Below, in pieces: positions 1 through 10,537 of a stretch of DNA of 64,000 nt. Under the pieces are notes generated by a model, which was not told the origin of the DNA, did not search any database, and saw only the letters and a program-made list of their open reading frames with translations. The stretch spans positions 992,001 to 1,056,000 of the forward strand of contig NC_017075.1 in the NCBI RefSeq assembly GCF_000284255.1, written 5' to 3'. The number at the start of each line of letters is the position of its first letter. Position 1 is the stretch's first letter. Source of the stretch: Rubrivivax gelatinosus IL144 (lineage in GTDB: Bacteria > Pseudomonadota > Gammaproteobacteria > Burkholderiales > Burkholderiaceae_C). Position numbers and translations under genes: made by a program.

Positions 1-432
1 CTGATCGCCTTCGGCCGCGGCGAGCTCTTCGGCCAGGGCCTGGGCGCCAGCGTCGAGAAGCTGCACTACCTGCCCGAGGCGCACACCGACTTCCTGCTCG
101 CCGTCATCGGCGAGGAGCTGGGTTTCGTCGGCGTCGCCGCGGTCATCGCGCTGTTCTTCTGGCTGACGCGGCGCATCTTCGTCATCGGCCGCCAGGCGAT
201 CGCGCTGGACCGCGTCTTCGCCGGGCTGATGGTGCAGGGCGTCGGCATCTGGATGGGCGGCCAGGCCTTCATCAACATGGGCGTGAACCTGGGCGTGCTG
301 CCGACCAAGGGCCTGACGCTGCCGCTGATGAGCTACGGCGGCTCGGCGATCCTGATGAACCTCGTCGCTTTGGCGATCGTCGTGCGCGTCGACATCGAGA
401 ATCGGACGCTGATGCGGGGAGGGCGGGCATGA
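1..432 (+). CDS. ftsW: FtsW, lipid II polymerase of the divisome (3' part only)
   Basis: This is the C-terminal 143 residues of the SEDS-family septal peptidoglycan polymerase; the start lies before the window. Visible family features are the [11 protein letters not shown] and [13 protein letters not shown] segments of the periplasmic loop, the VIGEELG turn, and the terminal membrane segments with [12 protein letters not shown]. FtsW polymerises lipid II at the septum in the inner membrane together with FtsI. The stop overlaps the murG start by 4 bases (ATGA), so the two are probably translationally coupled. Identification is firm from motifs plus dcw gene order. Nothing unusual is seen. Confidence 0.96.
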   Translation: MIAFGRGELFGQGLGASVEKLHYLPEAHTDFLLAVIGEELGFVGVAAVIALFFWLTRRIFVIGRQAIALDRVFAGLMVQGVGIWMGGQAFINMGVNLGVLPTKGLTLPLMSYGGSAILMNLVALAIVVRVDIENRTLMRGGRA

Positions 433-1508
433 GCGGCCGCCACCTCGTCGTGATGGCCGCCGGCACCGGCGGTCACGTCATACCCGGCATCGCCGTCGCC
501 CGCGAGATGCAGCGCCGCGGCTGGAGCGTGAGCTGGCTGGGCACGCGCAGCGGCATGGAGAACAAGCTGGTGCCGCCGACCGGCCTGCCGCTGGACACGA
601 TCGGCTTCGCCGGCCTGCGCGGCAAGGGCGCGATGGGTGCGCTGACCGGCGGCCTGCGCCTCCTGAAGGCCTTCGGCGACTGCCTGGGCATCCTGCGCCG
701 GCGCCGCGCCGACGCCGTGCTCGGCATGGGCGGCTACGTCTGCTTCCCCGGCGGGCTGATGGCCTCGCTGCTGTCCAAGCCGCTGGTGCTGGTCAACGCC
801 GACGCCGCGATGCTGCTGTCCAACCGCTCGCTGCTGCCGGTGGCCGACCGCGTCGCCTTCGGCTTCGACGGCGCCGCGGCGCACTCGACGAAGAACGCCG
901 TCGTCACCGGCAACCCGGTGCGCGCCGAGATCGAGGCGCTGCCGGCGCCGGCCGAACGTTATGCCGGCCGCAGCGGCGCGCTGAAGCTGCTCGTCGTCGG
1001 CGGCAGCCTGGGCGCCAAGGTGCTCAACGAGACCGTGCCGCAGGCGCTGGCCCGGCTGGCACCGCACGAGCGTCCTCTCGTCACGCACCAGACCGGCGCC
1101 GCCCAGCTCGAGGCCGTGAAGGCCGCCTACGCCGCGGCCGGCGTCGCGGCCGAGGTGCTGCCCTTCATCGACGACATGCCGCGCCGCCTGGCCGACTGCG
1201 ACCTGATGCTGTGCCGTGCCGGCGCGATCACGGTCAGCGAACTGTGCGCCGCCGGCGTTGCATCCATCCTGGTGCCGCTGATCGTCAGCACCACTTCGCA
1301 CCAGCGCGACAACGCCGAGATGATGGCCGCCCGAGGTGCCGCCAAGCACCTGCCGCAATCCGAACTGAACCCCGAACGCCTCGCCGACGAGCTGCGCACG
1401 CTGGACCGCGCCGCGCTCGCCGCGATGGCCGACCGCGCCCGCGCCCTGGCCCGCCCGCAGGCCGCCGCGCGCGTTGCGGACCTCATAGAGAACCTGAGCA
1501 AGCGATGA
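429..1508 (+). CDS. murG: MurG, UDP-GlcNAc:lipid I GlcNAc transferase
   Basis: The 359-residue GT28-family enzyme adds GlcNAc to lipid I to make lipid II on the inner face of the cytoplasmic membrane. The N-terminal glycine-rich loop ([11 protein letters not shown], about residues 9-19), the [11 protein letters not shown] motif opening the C-terminal Rossmann domain, and the UDP-GlcNAc-binding [11 protein letters not shown] segment near residue 265 are all present. Length is normal for the family. The start overlaps the ftsW stop by 4 bases and its own stop overlaps the murC start by 4 bases, as expected inside a tightly packed dcw operon. Confidence 0.97.
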   Translation: MSGRHLVVMAAGTGGHVIPGIAVAREMQRRGWSVSWLGTRSGMENKLVPPTGLPLDTIGFAGLRGKGAMGALTGGLRLLKAFGDCLGILRRRRADAVLGMGGYVCFPGGLMASLLSKPLVLVNADAAMLLSNRSLLPVADRVAFGFDGAAAHSTKNAVVTGNPVRAEIEALPAPAERYAGRSGALKLLVVGGSLGAKVLNETVPQALARLAPHERPLVTHQTGAAQLEAVKAAYAAAGVAAEVLPFIDDMPRRLADCDLMLCRAGAITVSELCAAGVASILVPLIVSTTSHQRDNAEMMAARGAAKHLPQSELNPERLADELRTLDRAALAAMADRARALARPQAAARVADLIENLSKR

Positions 1509-2929
1509 AACACGCCGTCAAGCAGATCCACTTCGTCGGCGTCGGCGGCGCCGGCATGAGCGGCATCGCCGAGATCCTGCACAACCTGGGCTACCGCGTC
1601 ACCGGCAGCGACCAGGCCGCCAGCGCGACCACCGAGCGCCTGGCCGGTCTCGGCCTGCGCATCGCGATCGGCCACGACGCCGCCAACATCGAGGGCGCCG
1701 ACGCCGTCGTCATCTCGACCGCGGTGAAGGGCGACAACCCCGAGGTCATCACCGCCCGTGCGCGCCGCATCCCGGTCGTGCCGCGTGCGGTGATGCTGGC
1801 CGAACTGATGCGCCTGCGCCGCGGCATCGCCATCGCCGGCACGCACGGCAAGACGACGACGACCTCGCTGGTGGCCAGCGTGCTCGCCGAAGCCGGCCGC
1901 GACCCGACCTTCGTCATCGGCGGCAAGCTGCTGAGCGCCGGCGCCAACTCGCGCCTGGGTTCGGGCGAGTACATCGTCGTCGAGGCCGACGAGAGCGACG
2001 CCTCGTTCCTGAACCTGATGCCGATCATGGCCGTCGTCACCAACATCGACGCCGACCACATGGAGACCTACGGCCACGACCTGTCGCGGCTGCGTTCGGC
2101 TTTCGTCGACTTCATCCACCGCATGCCGTTCTACGGCGCGGCCATCGTCTGCGGCGACGACCCCGGCGTGCGCGCGATCCTGCCGATGCTGTCGCGCCCG
2201 GTGGTCAGCTACGGCCTCGGCGAGGACGTTCAGGTGCGCGCCGTCGACGTCGAGGCGCTGCCCGGCGGGCGCATGAAGTTCACCGCCCAGCGCCGCAACG
2301 GCGTGCCGCTGCCCGACCTGGCGATCACGCTGAACCTGCCCGGCGTGCACAACGTGCGCAACGCGCTGGCCGCGATCGCCGTCGCGATGGAACTGGAGCT
2401 GCCCGACGAGCCGACGGTGCGTGCGCTCGCCGGCTTCACCGGCGTCGGCCGGCGCTTCCAGCGCTGGGGCGAGCTGCCGGTGTCGGCAGCGCGTGGCGGC
2501 GGCACGTTCACGCTGATCGACGACTACGGCCACCACCCGGCCGAGATGGCGGCGGTGATCGCCGCGGCGCGCGGCGCCTTCCCGGGCCGGCGCCTGGTGC
2601 TGGCCTTCCAGCCGCACCGCTACACCCGCACGCGCGACTGCTTCGAGGACTTCGTCAAGGTCATGGGCAGCGCCGACGCGGTGCTGCTGACCGAGGTCTA
2701 CGCCGCCGGCGAGGCGCCGATCGTCGCCGCCGACGGTCGCGCGCTGGCGCGTTCTCTGCGTGTGGCCGGCAAGGTCGACCCGGTGTTCGTCGACTCGATC
2801 GCCGAACTGCCGGCGGCGGTCGCCGCGTTCGCGCAGGACGGCGACGTGGTCATCGCGATGGGCGCCGGATCGATGGGCGGGGTGCCGCAGAAGGTGGTCG
2901 AGATGACGCAACAAGGAGCCGTGGCATGA
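1505..2929 (+). CDS. murC: MurC, UDP-N-acetylmuramate--L-alanine ligase
   Basis: This 474-residue cytoplasmic Mur ligase adds L-alanine to UDP-MurNAc using ATP. Seen in order: nucleotide-binding [12 protein letters not shown] near the N-terminus, the P-loop [10 protein letters not shown], a DDYGHHPAE segment, and FQPHRYTRT in the C-terminal domain. I place the start at the ATG overlapping the murG stop (ATGA), which gives the usual MurC N-terminus; the frame is open further upstream but that part is only a shadow of murG. The stop overlaps the ddl start by 4 bases. Part of the cell-wall precursor block of the dcw operon. Confidence 0.97.
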   Translation: MKHAVKQIHFVGVGGAGMSGIAEILHNLGYRVTGSDQAASATTERLAGLGLRIAIGHDAANIEGADAVVISTAVKGDNPEVITARARRIPVVPRAVMLAELMRLRRGIAIAGTHGKTTTTSLVASVLAEAGRDPTFVIGGKLLSAGANSRLGSGEYIVVEADESDASFLNLMPIMAVVTNIDADHMETYGHDLSRLRSAFVDFIHRMPFYGAAIVCGDDPGVRAILPMLSRPVVSYGLGEDVQVRAVDVEALPGGRMKFTAQRRNGVPLPDLAITLNLPGVHNVRNALAAIAVAMELELPDEPTVRALAGFTGVGRRFQRWGELPVSAARGGGTFTLIDDYGHHPAEMAAVIAAARGAFPGRRLVLAFQPHRYTRTRDCFEDFVKVMGSADAVLLTEVYAAGEAPIVAADGRALARSLRVAGKVDPVFVDSIAELPAAVAAFAQDGDVVIAMGAGSMGGVPQKVVEMTQQGAVA

Positions 2930-3876
2930 ATCACCTGGGCAAGGTCGCCGTCCTGATGGGCGGATCCAGCGCCGAGCGGCAGGTGTCGCTGATGTCGGGC
3001 AACGGCGTGCTCGAGGCGCTGCGCCGCGCCGGCGTCGACGCGCAACCGTTCGACCCGGCCGAACGCGAGCTGGCCGAACTCAAGCACGCCGGCTTCGAAC
3101 GCGCCTTCATCGCGCTGCACGGCCGCCACGGCGAGGACGGCACGGTGCAGGGCGCGCTGGAGCTGCTGCGCATCCCCTATACCGGCTCGGGCGTGATGGC
3201 CAGCGCGATCGCGATGGACAAGGTCATGACCAAGCGCATCTGGGCCGCCGAAGGGCTGCCGACGCCGCGCTGGGCCTGGCTGTCGCCGGAGCACCAGGCG
3301 CGCGAGGACGTCGTCGCCGTGCCCGACAAGCTGGGCCTGCCGCTGATCGTCAAGCCGCCGCGCGAGGGCTCGTCGATCGGCATCACCAAGGTCGCCGGCT
3401 ACTCCGAGATGCAGGACGCGGTGAAGCTGGCCTCCGAGTACGACGCCGACGTGCTCTGCGAGGAGTTCATCGACGGCATCGAGGTCACCTGCGCGGTGCT
3501 CGGCGAAGGCGCCTCGGCGCGCGCGCTGCCGGTGATCCGCATCGTCGCGCCCGGCGGCAACTACGACTTCGAGCACAAGTACTTCTCCGAGGAGACCGGC
3601 TACCACTGCCCGAGCGGCCTGCCGCCGGCCGAGGAGGCCGAGATCCAGCGCCTGACGCTGGCCGCCTACCGCCTGCTCGGCTGCCGCGGCTGGGGCCGCG
3701 CCGACTTGATGATCCGCGAGAGCGACCGCAAGCCCTTCCTGCTGGAGATGAACACCAGCCCGGGCATGACGAGCCACTCGCTGGTGCCGCTGGCCGCGCG
3801 CGTGGCCGGCATGAGCTACGAACAGCTGTGCGTGCACGTGCTCGAGTGCGCCGCGCTGGACCACCCGGGAGTCTGA
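2926..3876 (+). CDS. ddlB: D-alanine--D-alanine ligase (DdlB)
   Basis: The 316-residue ATP-grasp enzyme forms the D-Ala-D-Ala dipeptide for the peptidoglycan stem. It begins [17 protein letters not shown], has the [10 protein letters not shown] signature, the EGSSIGI ATP-binding loop, and [13 protein letters not shown] with the metal and substrate residues near the C-terminus. Length matches the DdlB type, which is normally encoded inside dcw clusters. The start overlaps murC by 4 bases, and 7 bases separate its stop from ftsQ. Nothing is missing from the active site as far as can be read. Confidence 0.96.
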   Translation: MNHLGKVAVLMGGSSAERQVSLMSGNGVLEALRRAGVDAQPFDPAERELAELKHAGFERAFIALHGRHGEDGTVQGALELLRIPYTGSGVMASAIAMDKVMTKRIWAAEGLPTPRWAWLSPEHQAREDVVAVPDKLGLPLIVKPPREGSSIGITKVAGYSEMQDAVKLASEYDADVLCEEFIDGIEVTCAVLGEGASARALPVIRIVAPGGNYDFEHKYFSEETGYHCPSGLPPAEEAEIQRLTLAAYRLLGCRGWGRADLMIRESDRKPFLLEMNTSPGMTSHSLVPLAARVAGMSYEQLCVHVLECAALDHPGV

Positions 3877-3883
3877 GGACGCC

Positions 3884-4672
3884 ATGAGCCGCGCCGCCGC
3901 CCTGCCGCTGGCCGAACAACCGATGGACGTGCGCCTGATGAACGGCGTCGCCAGCGGCGTGTTCGTGCTCGCCGGCGCGGCGCTGGCTGCCGCCGCGCTG
4001 ATGTGGCTGGTGCGGGCGCCGCTGTTCACGATCCGCGGCATCGAGATCGACGGCGACCTGGGCCGCAACAGCGTCAACACGATCCGCGCCAACGCGATGC
4101 CGCGGCTCAAGGGCAACTTCTTCAGCCTGGACCTGCAGCAGGGGCGCGAGGCCTTCGAGGCCGTGCCCTGGGTGCGCAACGCGGTCGTGCGCCGCGTCTG
4201 GCCCGACCGGCTCGCGGTGCGCCTGGAGGAGCACCGTCCGGCCGCCGTCTGGCAGGGCGAGGACGGCAACGACCGCCTCGTCAACACGCACGGCGAACTC
4301 TTCGACGCCAACGTCGGCGACGTCGAGGACGACGGGCTGCCGGTGTTCTCGGGCCCCGACGAGGAGGCGGCGACGGTGCTCGCGATGTACGCCAAGCTGC
4401 AACCGGTGTTCAAGCCGCTGGACGCCGAGCTCAGCGAGCTGCACCTGTCGCACCGCGGCTCGTGGAGCGTGGAGCTGGACAACGGCGCGACGCTGGAACT
4501 GGGCCGCGGCAGCGACGACGAGGTGCTCGCCCGCGCGGCGCGTTTCGTGCGCACGGTGCCCGAGGTGACGGCGCGCTGGCGCGCGCCGCTGGAATACGCC
4601 GACCTGCGCCACACCGACGGCTACGCCGTGCGGCTGCGCGGGGTGACGACGAAAACGAAGACGACCAACTGA
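3884..4672 (+). CDS. ftsQ: FtsQ, divisome scaffold protein
   Basis: The 262-residue bitopic inner-membrane protein links early and late divisome proteins through FtsB and FtsL. A short cytoplasmic tail is followed by one membrane segment (about residues 22-45, Ala/Leu/Val rich), then the POTRA domain (FTIRGIEIDGDLGRNS, about 48-115, with the WPDRLAVRLEEHRPAAVW end) and the beta domain. Position between ddl and ftsA is diagnostic. It lies 7 bases after ddlB and 7 bases before ftsA. Confidence 0.93.
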   Translation: MSRAAALPLAEQPMDVRLMNGVASGVFVLAGAALAAAALMWLVRAPLFTIRGIEIDGDLGRNSVNTIRANAMPRLKGNFFSLDLQQGREAFEAVPWVRNAVVRRVWPDRLAVRLEEHRPAAVWQGEDGNDRLVNTHGELFDANVGDVEDDGLPVFSGPDEEAATVLAMYAKLQPVFKPLDAELSELHLSHRGSWSVELDNGATLELGRGSDDEVLARAARFVRTVPEVTARWRAPLEYADLRHTDGYAVRLRGVTTKTKTTN

Positions 4673-4679
4673 CACGAAC

Positions 4680-5912
4680 ATGGCCAAGGAATACAAGGAT
4701 CTCGTCTTCGGCCTGGACATCGGCACCGCCAAGGTGATGGTGGTGGCCGCCGAAGTGCTGCCCGACGGCGAGCTGCGCGTCGCCGGCCTCGGCGTGGCGA
4801 CGACGCATGGCCTGAAGCGCGGCGTCGTCGTCAACATCGACGCCACGGTGCAGAGCATCCAGCAGGCCTTGAAGGAGGCCGAGATGATGGCCGCCTGCAA
4901 GATCGACCGGGTCTACACCGGCATCACCGGCAGCCACATCCGCGGCCAGAACTCCACCGGCATGGTCATCGTGCGCGACAACCGCGAGGTGACGACGGTG
5001 GACGTGGCGCGCGTCGTCGAGACCGCCAAGGCGATCAACATCCCCAACGACCAGCGCCTGCTGCTCGTCGAGCCGCAGGAGTTCGTGATCGACGGCCACG
5101 AGGTCAAGGAGCCGATCGGAATGAGCGGCTCGCGGCTGGAGGTCAAGGTCCACATCGTGACCGGTGCCCAGAGCGCGGCCGAGAACATCCTGAAGTGCGT
5201 GCGCCGCTGCGGCCTGGAAGTCGAGCGCCTGGTGCTCAACCCCAGCGCCAGCGCCGCCGCGGTGCTGACCGACGACGAGAAGTCGCTGGGCGTGGCCGTC
5301 GTCGACATCGGCGCCGGCACCACCGACGTGCAGATCTACACCGACGGCAGCGTGCGCCACACCGCGGTGATCCCGATCGCCGGCGACCTGATCACCAGCG
5401 ACATCGCGATGGCGCTGCGCACGCCGACCAAGGACGCCGAGGAGATCAAGGTCGAGCACGGCGTGGCCAAGCAGCTGCTGGCCGACCCGGCCGACCAGGT
5501 CGAGGTGCCGGGGCTGGGCGACCGTGCGCCGCGCATGCTGAGCAAGCAGGCGCTGGCCGGCGTCATCGAGCCGCGCGTCGAGGAGATCTTCACCCTCGTG
5601 CACCAGGTCATCCGCGAGAGCGGCTACGAGGAGCTGCTGTCCTCGGGGATCGTCATCACCGGCGGCTCGTCGGTGATGCCCGGGATGATCGAGCTCGGCG
5701 AGGACATCTTTCTGAAGCCGGTGCGGCGTGGTCTGCCCACGTACCACGCCGCGCTCGGCGACATGGTCGCGAATCCGCGGTCGGCCACCGTCATGGGGCT
5801 GCTCGAGGAGGCGCGTCTGGCACGGCAACGCGGTCACAAGGCCGCGGCCCAGGCGGGGTCGGTGACGACGCTGCTCGGCCGCGCCAAGGACTGGTTCCTG
5901 GGCAATTTCTGA
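4680..5912 (+). CDS. ftsA: FtsA, actin-like membrane anchor for FtsZ
   Basis: The 410-residue actin-fold ATPase tethers FtsZ to the membrane and recruits downstream divisome proteins. It starts LVFGLDIGTAKV (phosphate 1 loop) and has VVDIGAGTTDV (phosphate 2), GIVITGGSSVMPG (adenosine loop), the SHUTDOWN/1C domain between them, and an amphipathic C-terminal tail ending AKDWFLGNF that acts as the membrane-targeting helix in this family. Length is typical. A 76-base gap separates it from ftsZ, leaving room for a separate ftsZ ribosome site and possibly a promoter. Confidence 0.97.
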   Translation: MAKEYKDLVFGLDIGTAKVMVVAAEVLPDGELRVAGLGVATTHGLKRGVVVNIDATVQSIQQALKEAEMMAACKIDRVYTGITGSHIRGQNSTGMVIVRDNREVTTVDVARVVETAKAINIPNDQRLLLVEPQEFVIDGHEVKEPIGMSGSRLEVKVHIVTGAQSAAENILKCVRRCGLEVERLVLNPSASAAAVLTDDEKSLGVAVVDIGAGTTDVQIYTDGSVRHTAVIPIAGDLITSDIAMALRTPTKDAEEIKVEHGVAKQLLADPADQVEVPGLGDRAPRMLSKQALAGVIEPRVEEIFTLVHQVIRESGYEELLSSGIVITGGSSVMPGMIELGEDIFLKPVRRGLPTYHAALGDMVANPRSATVMGLLEEARLARQRGHKAAAQAGSVTTLLGRAKDWFLGNF

Positions 5913-5988
5913 GAAGGACCCGTGACGAGGTCCCGTTTCATTCCGTCAAGTCAACCGTCTGGCAACTGCATTCATTAGGAGGCTCCAC

Positions 5989-7221
5989 ATGCCCATCGAA
6001 ATGATCGAGGAATTCGACCAAGGCACGCAGATCAAGGTGATCGGCGTCGGGGGCGGCGGCGGCAATGCCGTCGAACACATGATCGCCCAGGGCGTGCAGG
6101 GCGTGGACTTCATCTGCGCCAACACCGATTCGCAGGCCCTGCACCGCAGCGGCGCGGCCACCCTGGTGCAACTGGGCACCAGCGGCCTGGGCGCCGGCGC
6201 CAAGCCCGAGGTCGGCCGCTCGGCCGCCGAGGAGGCCGTCGACCGCATCCGCGAATCGATCACCGGCGCGCACATGCTGTTCATCACCGCCGGCATGGGC
6301 GGCGGCACCGGCACCGGCGCGGCGCCGGTCATCGCCCGCGTCGCCAAGGAGATGGGCATCCTGACGGTGGGTGTCGTCACCAAGCCCTTCGAGTTCGAAG
6401 GCAAGCGCCGCGGCAAGCAGGCCGACGACGGCGTCAGCGAGCTCGAAGCCAACGTCGACAGCCTGATCGTCGTGCTCAACGAGAAGCTGCTCGACGTGAT
6501 GGGCGAGGACGTGACGCAGGACCAGGCCTTCGCGCACGCCAACGACGTGCTGAAGAACGCCGTCGGCGGCATCAGCGACATCATCCACATCCCCGGTCTC
6601 GTCAACGTCGACTTCGAGGACGTGAAGACGGTGATGAGCGAGCCCGGCAAGGCGATGATGGGCACGGCCACGGCCAGCGGCCCGGACCGCGCGACCAAGG
6701 CCGCTGACGCCGCCGTCGCCTGCCCGCTGCTCGAAGGCATCGACCTGTCGGGCGCGCGCGGCGTGCTGGTGCTGATCGCCGCGAGCAAGGCGACCTTCAA
6801 GCTCGCCGAGAGCCGCAACGCGATGAACACCATCCGCCGCTACGCCGCCGACGACGCCCACGTCATCTACGGCACGGCCTACGACGAGAGCCTGGGCGAC
6901 CAGCTGCGCGTCACCGTCATCGCCACCGGCCTGAACTCGGCGCGCCGCCAGGAAACCCGCCCGGCGCCGCCGCTGGCCGTCGTGCAGCAGGCGCCTGTCG
7001 CGCAGCCCGTGCTGCGCACCGGCACCGACAACCTGCCGATCCTGACCCAGGCCGCCGTCGGCGCGGCGGCCCCGGCGCCGGCGCACGACTACGCCGGGCT
7101 GAACACGCCCAGCGTCTGGCGCAGCGGCCGCAGCCAGGCCGCGGCCAAGGTCGACGCGCTGGCCAGCAACGGCATGGACGAGATCGAGATCCCGGCCTTC
7201 CTGCGCAAGCAGGCTGACTGA
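5989..7221 (+). CDS. ftsZ: FtsZ, tubulin-like cell division GTPase
   Basis: The 410-residue GTPase polymerises into the Z ring at midcell. It shows GVGGGGGNAVEHM, the tubulin signature GGGTGTGAAP near residue 105, the NVDFEDVKTVM T7-loop region, a disordered Ala/Pro-rich linker after about residue 320, and the conserved C-terminal peptide IPAFLRKQAD that binds FtsA and ZipA. A strong ribosome site (AGGAGG, 5976-5981) sits 7 bases before the ATG, consistent with the high expression FtsZ needs. It ends the division cluster; lpxC, which often follows in relatives, is not the next gene here. Confidence 0.98.
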   Translation: MPIEMIEEFDQGTQIKVIGVGGGGGNAVEHMIAQGVQGVDFICANTDSQALHRSGAATLVQLGTSGLGAGAKPEVGRSAAEEAVDRIRESITGAHMLFITAGMGGGTGTGAAPVIARVAKEMGILTVGVVTKPFEFEGKRRGKQADDGVSELEANVDSLIVVLNEKLLDVMGEDVTQDQAFAHANDVLKNAVGGISDIIHIPGLVNVDFEDVKTVMSEPGKAMMGTATASGPDRATKAADAAVACPLLEGIDLSGARGVLVLIAASKATFKLAESRNAMNTIRRYAADDAHVIYGTAYDESLGDQLRVTVIATGLNSARRQETRPAPPLAVVQQAPVAQPVLRTGTDNLPILTQAAVGAAAPAPAHDYAGLNTPSVWRSGRSQAAAKVDALASNGMDEIEIPAFLRKQAD

Positions 7222-7252
7222 GATCCGGCGCAGTCACGGTTGACCAGACGGG

Positions 7253-7279
7253 AAGGGGCGGCCCCCAGGGCCGCCCCTT
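7253..7279 (+). terminator. Intrinsic terminator after ftsZ
   Basis: A perfect 11-bp stem (7253-7263 with 7269-7279) and 5-base loop lie 31 bases after the ftsZ stop. The 3' side is T-poor (CGTCGTTTGT), so termination may be partial or depend on the GC-rich stem. It also lies just past the end of the converging SARP-type gene and could serve both strands. Confidence 0.75.
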
Positions 7280-7297
7280 CGTCGTTTGTGCGCCAGC

Positions 7298-10200
7298 CTA
7301 GCCGCGCGTGACGGGCAGCGCCCGCCGTGCCGCCGCGGCGCGCAGCGCGACGTTGACCGGCTGGCGGTGCAGGAAACCTTCGACGAAAGGCGCCGGCACC
7401 TGCGGCAGCGCGTCGCGGTGCACCCAGTCCAGCGCCGTCGCCAGGCAGCGCTGCGCGGCGTCGCCGCGGCCGCCGCGTTCGTAGGCCTCGGCGCAGCGCA
7501 GCAGCAGCGCCGGCAGGTAGTAGTGGGCAGAACGCGCCTGCAGCGTGCGGTGCTCGGCCGCCGCCGCGGCCGCCGCGGCCTGCCGGTCGGCCAGCAGCGC
7601 CAGCGTGCGTGTCGCCACCTCCGCGGCCTGCGGGAACAGCGCCGCCGCGTCGGCGCGGCGCTCCAGCTCGTGCAGCAGGTCCAGGCGCCCGGCTTCGCAG
7701 GCCAGCTCGACTTCGGCCTGGATGCGGTGGGGGTCCTCGGCGACGCCGGTCGCGGCGGCCTCCTGCCACAGCGGCGCCGCCGGCTGTCCGGTGGCCGCGG
7801 CGACCGCGGCGCGCAGCACGAGCTGGGCGGTGCGCAAGGCCCCGGGCGGCGCCTCGCTCAGGCCCTGCACGCAGCGGTGGGCGCGTGCGCCCTGGCCCAG
7901 CGTCAGCCAGACGCGCGCCAGCAGGCCGAGCGCCAGGTTCTGCTGCAGCGGGCTCGTCGCCAGCGCCCCGGCGGCCGCCTCCAGCAGCTGCAGCGCCTCG
8001 GCATAGCGTCCCAGCCCGCCCAGAAAAAAGCCCAGCGACGCCCGGTTCCACCAGGCCAGCGTCGCGGTCAGCTCGATCTCGGTGGCCAGCCGGTCGGCCT
8101 CGCGGCCGTGCTCCACCGCCCGCGCCAGGTCGCCGCGCCGCGCGTGCAGGTTCGACAGGTTCATCAGCGCCGCCAGCTGCTCGGTCGCCGAGCGCGTGGC
8201 GCGCGCCAGCGCCAGGTGCTGCTCGGCCACCGGCAGCGCCTCGCCGCTGCGGTTCACGCGGATCAGCAGCGTCGCCAGGTTGCCGTGGAACTCGCAGCGC
8301 AGCACCGGGTCGGCGAGCTCGGTGATGCGCGTGCGCCAGCGCTGCATCAGCGCCAGCGCCGCCTCGGCGTGGCCGCGCATCGCCTCGATGTTGGACAGCA
8401 GCGAGCTGGCGCGCACCTGCACCTCCTCGCTGGCGTCGGGCGTGGCCAGCGCCTCGCGCGCGGCCTGCTCGGCCTCGTCCTGGCGCCCGCCCCAGAACAG
8501 CGCCATCGCCAGCGCGGTCAGCGCCAGCGCCGCCGACGGCCGGCCGCGGCTGGCCTGCACCAGGGCCTGCGCCTCGTCGATCGCCGCGCCGACGCCGGCG
8601 CTGGGCAGCAGCGCGCCGACGCGGCGGATGCGCGTCTGCAGCGCCGCCTCGTCGTCGCCGGCGGCCTCGTGCGCCTGGGCGCAGGCTTCGAGCAGTTCGC
8701 CTTCCTCGCGCGGCCGGCAGGCGGCCCGCGCGTCCTGGGCCGCAGCCGCGAAAGCCGCCGCCGCGGCGCGGTGTTCGCCGGCGTCGCGCCAGTGCCGCGC
8801 CACGCGTCCCGGCGCCACGCCGCGCCCGGCCAGCGCCGCGGCCACCTGGCGGTGCGTGTGGCGGGCGATGACCTGCGGGATCGCGGCCAGCACCGCGTCC
8901 TGGATCAGGTCGTGCGCGAACTGCTCGCCGCGCAGTACCTGGCTCTGCTCCAGCTCGTGCCAGGCGCCGGCCAGGCGCAGCGCGGGCGCGCCCAGCACCT
9001 GCTCGGCCAGCGGCAGGTCGAAGTCGGGCGCGGCGATCGCCGCCACGCGCGCCAGCGCCAGCGCGTCGGGCGACAGCCGTGCCAGGCGCAGCTCGACCAG
9101 GTGCGCCAGCGCCCGCGGCACCGGCAGCGTGCCCTCGGGCAGGCCGTCGCGCCAGGCGGCGCGCAGCGTCTCCAGCACGAACAGCGGGTTGCCGCCGCAG
9201 CGCTGCAGCAACTGGCCGGCCAGGGCCTGCGCCTGCGAGGGCGCCAGGTCCAGCCCCTGCAGCAGCTCGGCGAGTTCTGCCGCCTCCAGCGGCCCGAGCA
9301 GCAGGCGGCGCGTGCTGCCGCTCTCGATCAGCGCGGCGAGCGGGTCGTCGGCGCCGTGCGGCGGTGGCCGGCGGGCGAGGATCCAGTGCAGCGCCGCCTC
9401 GCCGGCCAGCGTCAGCAGCGTCTCGATGCTGGCGCGGTCGGCGAAGTGCAGGTCGTCGACGGCGACGACGCTCAGCCCCTGCCGCTGCGCCGCGGCGAGG
9501 CAGTGGCGCAGCAGCGCCGGCAGGCGCTCGGGACGGGCCGGCGCGGCCTCGGCCTCGGCGGCGTCCAGCCGCTGCAGCAGCCGCATCAGCGTCGCATAGG
9601 GCAGGCCTTCGTCGCCGGGGCGGGCCTGCACGTGCAGCGCGTCGGCGCGGCCGGCCAGGTGCTCCTGCAACAGCCGCGTCTTGCCGATGCCGGCGTCGCC
9701 GACCAGCAGCACCACGGTGCCGTCGCGTTCGGCCGCGGCGAGCTGGGCCAGCGCCTCGCGGCGCCCGGCCAGCCGCGGCGGCCGCAGCAAGGCGGCGGGC
9801 ACCGGCCGCACCGGCGCCAGCTCGCCGCCGCGGCCACGTTCGACGGTGGCCAGCAGCGCGCGTGGCTCGGCGTCGGGCCTCAGGCCCAGTTCGTCCTTCA
9901 GCAGGCGTTCGCAGCGCTCGAAGGCGGCCACGGCGCCGGCGCGGTCGCCGCGCAGGTGGTGCAGGCGCATCAGGCGGCGGTGGGCGTGCTCGCTCAGCGG
10001 CTCCAGCGCCAGCAGGCGCTCGGCGCAGCGCAGCGCCAGCACCAGGGCGCCGCCGTGTTCGGCGGCCGCGGCGTGTGCGGCCAGGGCTTCGCGCCAGGCG
10101 GCGCGGCGCGCCTCGCGCTGGCGGTCCAGCCAGTCGGCCAGCGCCGGACGGGCGCTGAAGTCGCAGCCGGCCAGCCATTCGCCCGGCACGGCCTCGGGGT

Positions 10201-10537
10201 CGGCGGCCAGCGCGCCGAAGTCCTCGGCCGGCAGTTCCAGGTCGGCGGCGAGCGCGAAGCGGGCGCCGGTCTCCACCAGCCGGGCGCCGCTGGCCTTGCG
10301 CAGCCGGTGCACACGCTGGTGCAGGTTGTTCAGCGCGCCGCGTTCGCCGGCGTCGGGCCAGACCAGCAGCGCGACCTGGCGGCTGTCACGGCCCTCGGGC
10401 GCGGCGGCCAGCGCCAGCCAGGCGGCGTCGGGCGCGATCAGCGCCAGCGTGCGGCCCTCGGGCGTGGCTTCCCGCAGCCGCGGCGCGCCGCTCAACAGCA
10501 GCTGCCAGCGGCGGGGCAGGGCGACGGGCTCAGCCAT
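7298..10537 (-). CDS. SARP/BTAD-type transcriptional regulator with AAA ATPase and TPR region
   Basis: About 1079 residues. The N-terminal 100 residues resemble a winged-helix OmpR/SARP DNA-binding domain. A bacterial transcriptional activation (BTAD) domain follows at about 100-240, ending with the DELGLRPDAEPRAL segment typical of that domain. An AAA/STAND-type ATPase comes next, with Walker A GDAGIGKT near residue 280 and Walker B VVAVDDLHFAD near 357. The C-terminal half is Ala/Leu helical repeats that look like TPRs. It is probably an ATP-gated activator of unknown targets. I chose the ATG at 10537 because the protein then begins MAEPVALPRRW. A GTG 66 bases upstream in frame is possible but less likely, because a ribosome site just inside it drives a short leader ORF (see 10530-10583). 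Confidence 0.82.
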   Translation of the reverse strand: MAEPVALPRRWQLLLSGAPRLREATPEGRTLALIAPDAAWLALAAAPEGRDSRQVALLVWPDAGERGALNNLHQRVHRLRKASGARLVETGARFALAADLELPAEDFGALAADPEAVPGEWLAGCDFSARPALADWLDRQREARRAAWREALAAHAAAAEHGGALVLALRCAERLLALEPLSEHAHRRLMRLHHLRGDRAGAVAAFERCERLLKDELGLRPDAEPRALLATVERGRGGELAPVRPVPAALLRPPRLAGRREALAQLAAAERDGTVVLLVGDAGIGKTRLLQEHLAGRADALHVQARPGDEGLPYATLMRLLQRLDAAEAEAAPARPERLPALLRHCLAAAQRQGLSVVAVDDLHFADRASIETLLTLAGEAALHWILARRPPPHGADDPLAALIESGSTRRLLLGPLEAAELAELLQGLDLAPSQAQALAGQLLQRCGGNPLFVLETLRAAWRDGLPEGTLPVPRALAHLVELRLARLSPDALALARVAAIAAPDFDLPLAEQVLGAPALRLAGAWHELEQSQVLRGEQFAHDLIQDAVLAAIPQVIARHTHRQVAAALAGRGVAPGRVARHWRDAGEHRAAAAAFAAAAQDARAACRPREEGELLEACAQAHEAAGDDEAALQTRIRRVGALLPSAGVGAAIDEAQALVQASRGRPSAALALTALAMALFWGGRQDEAEQAAREALATPDASEEVQVRASSLLSNIEAMRGHAEAALALMQRWRTRITELADPVLRCEFHGNLATLLIRVNRSGEALPVAEQHLALARATRSATEQLAALMNLSNLHARRGDLARAVEHGREADRLATEIELTATLAWWNRASLGFFLGGLGRYAEALQLLEAAAGALATSPLQQNLALGLLARVWLTLGQGARAHRCVQGLSEAPPGALRTAQLVLRAAVAAATGQPAAPLWQEAAATGVAEDPHRIQAEVELACEAGRLDLLHELERRADAAALFPQAAEVATRTLALLADRQAAAAAAAAEHRTLQARSAHYYLPALLLRCAEAYERGGRGDAAQRCLATALDWVHRDALPQVPAPFVEGFLHRQPVNVALRAAAARRALPVTRG

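Noticed and set aside
5911..5935. Hairpin GGACC/GGTCC between ftsA and ftsZ
   Set aside because: Only a 5-bp stem with an 8-base loop and no T-run; too weak to call a terminator or operator.
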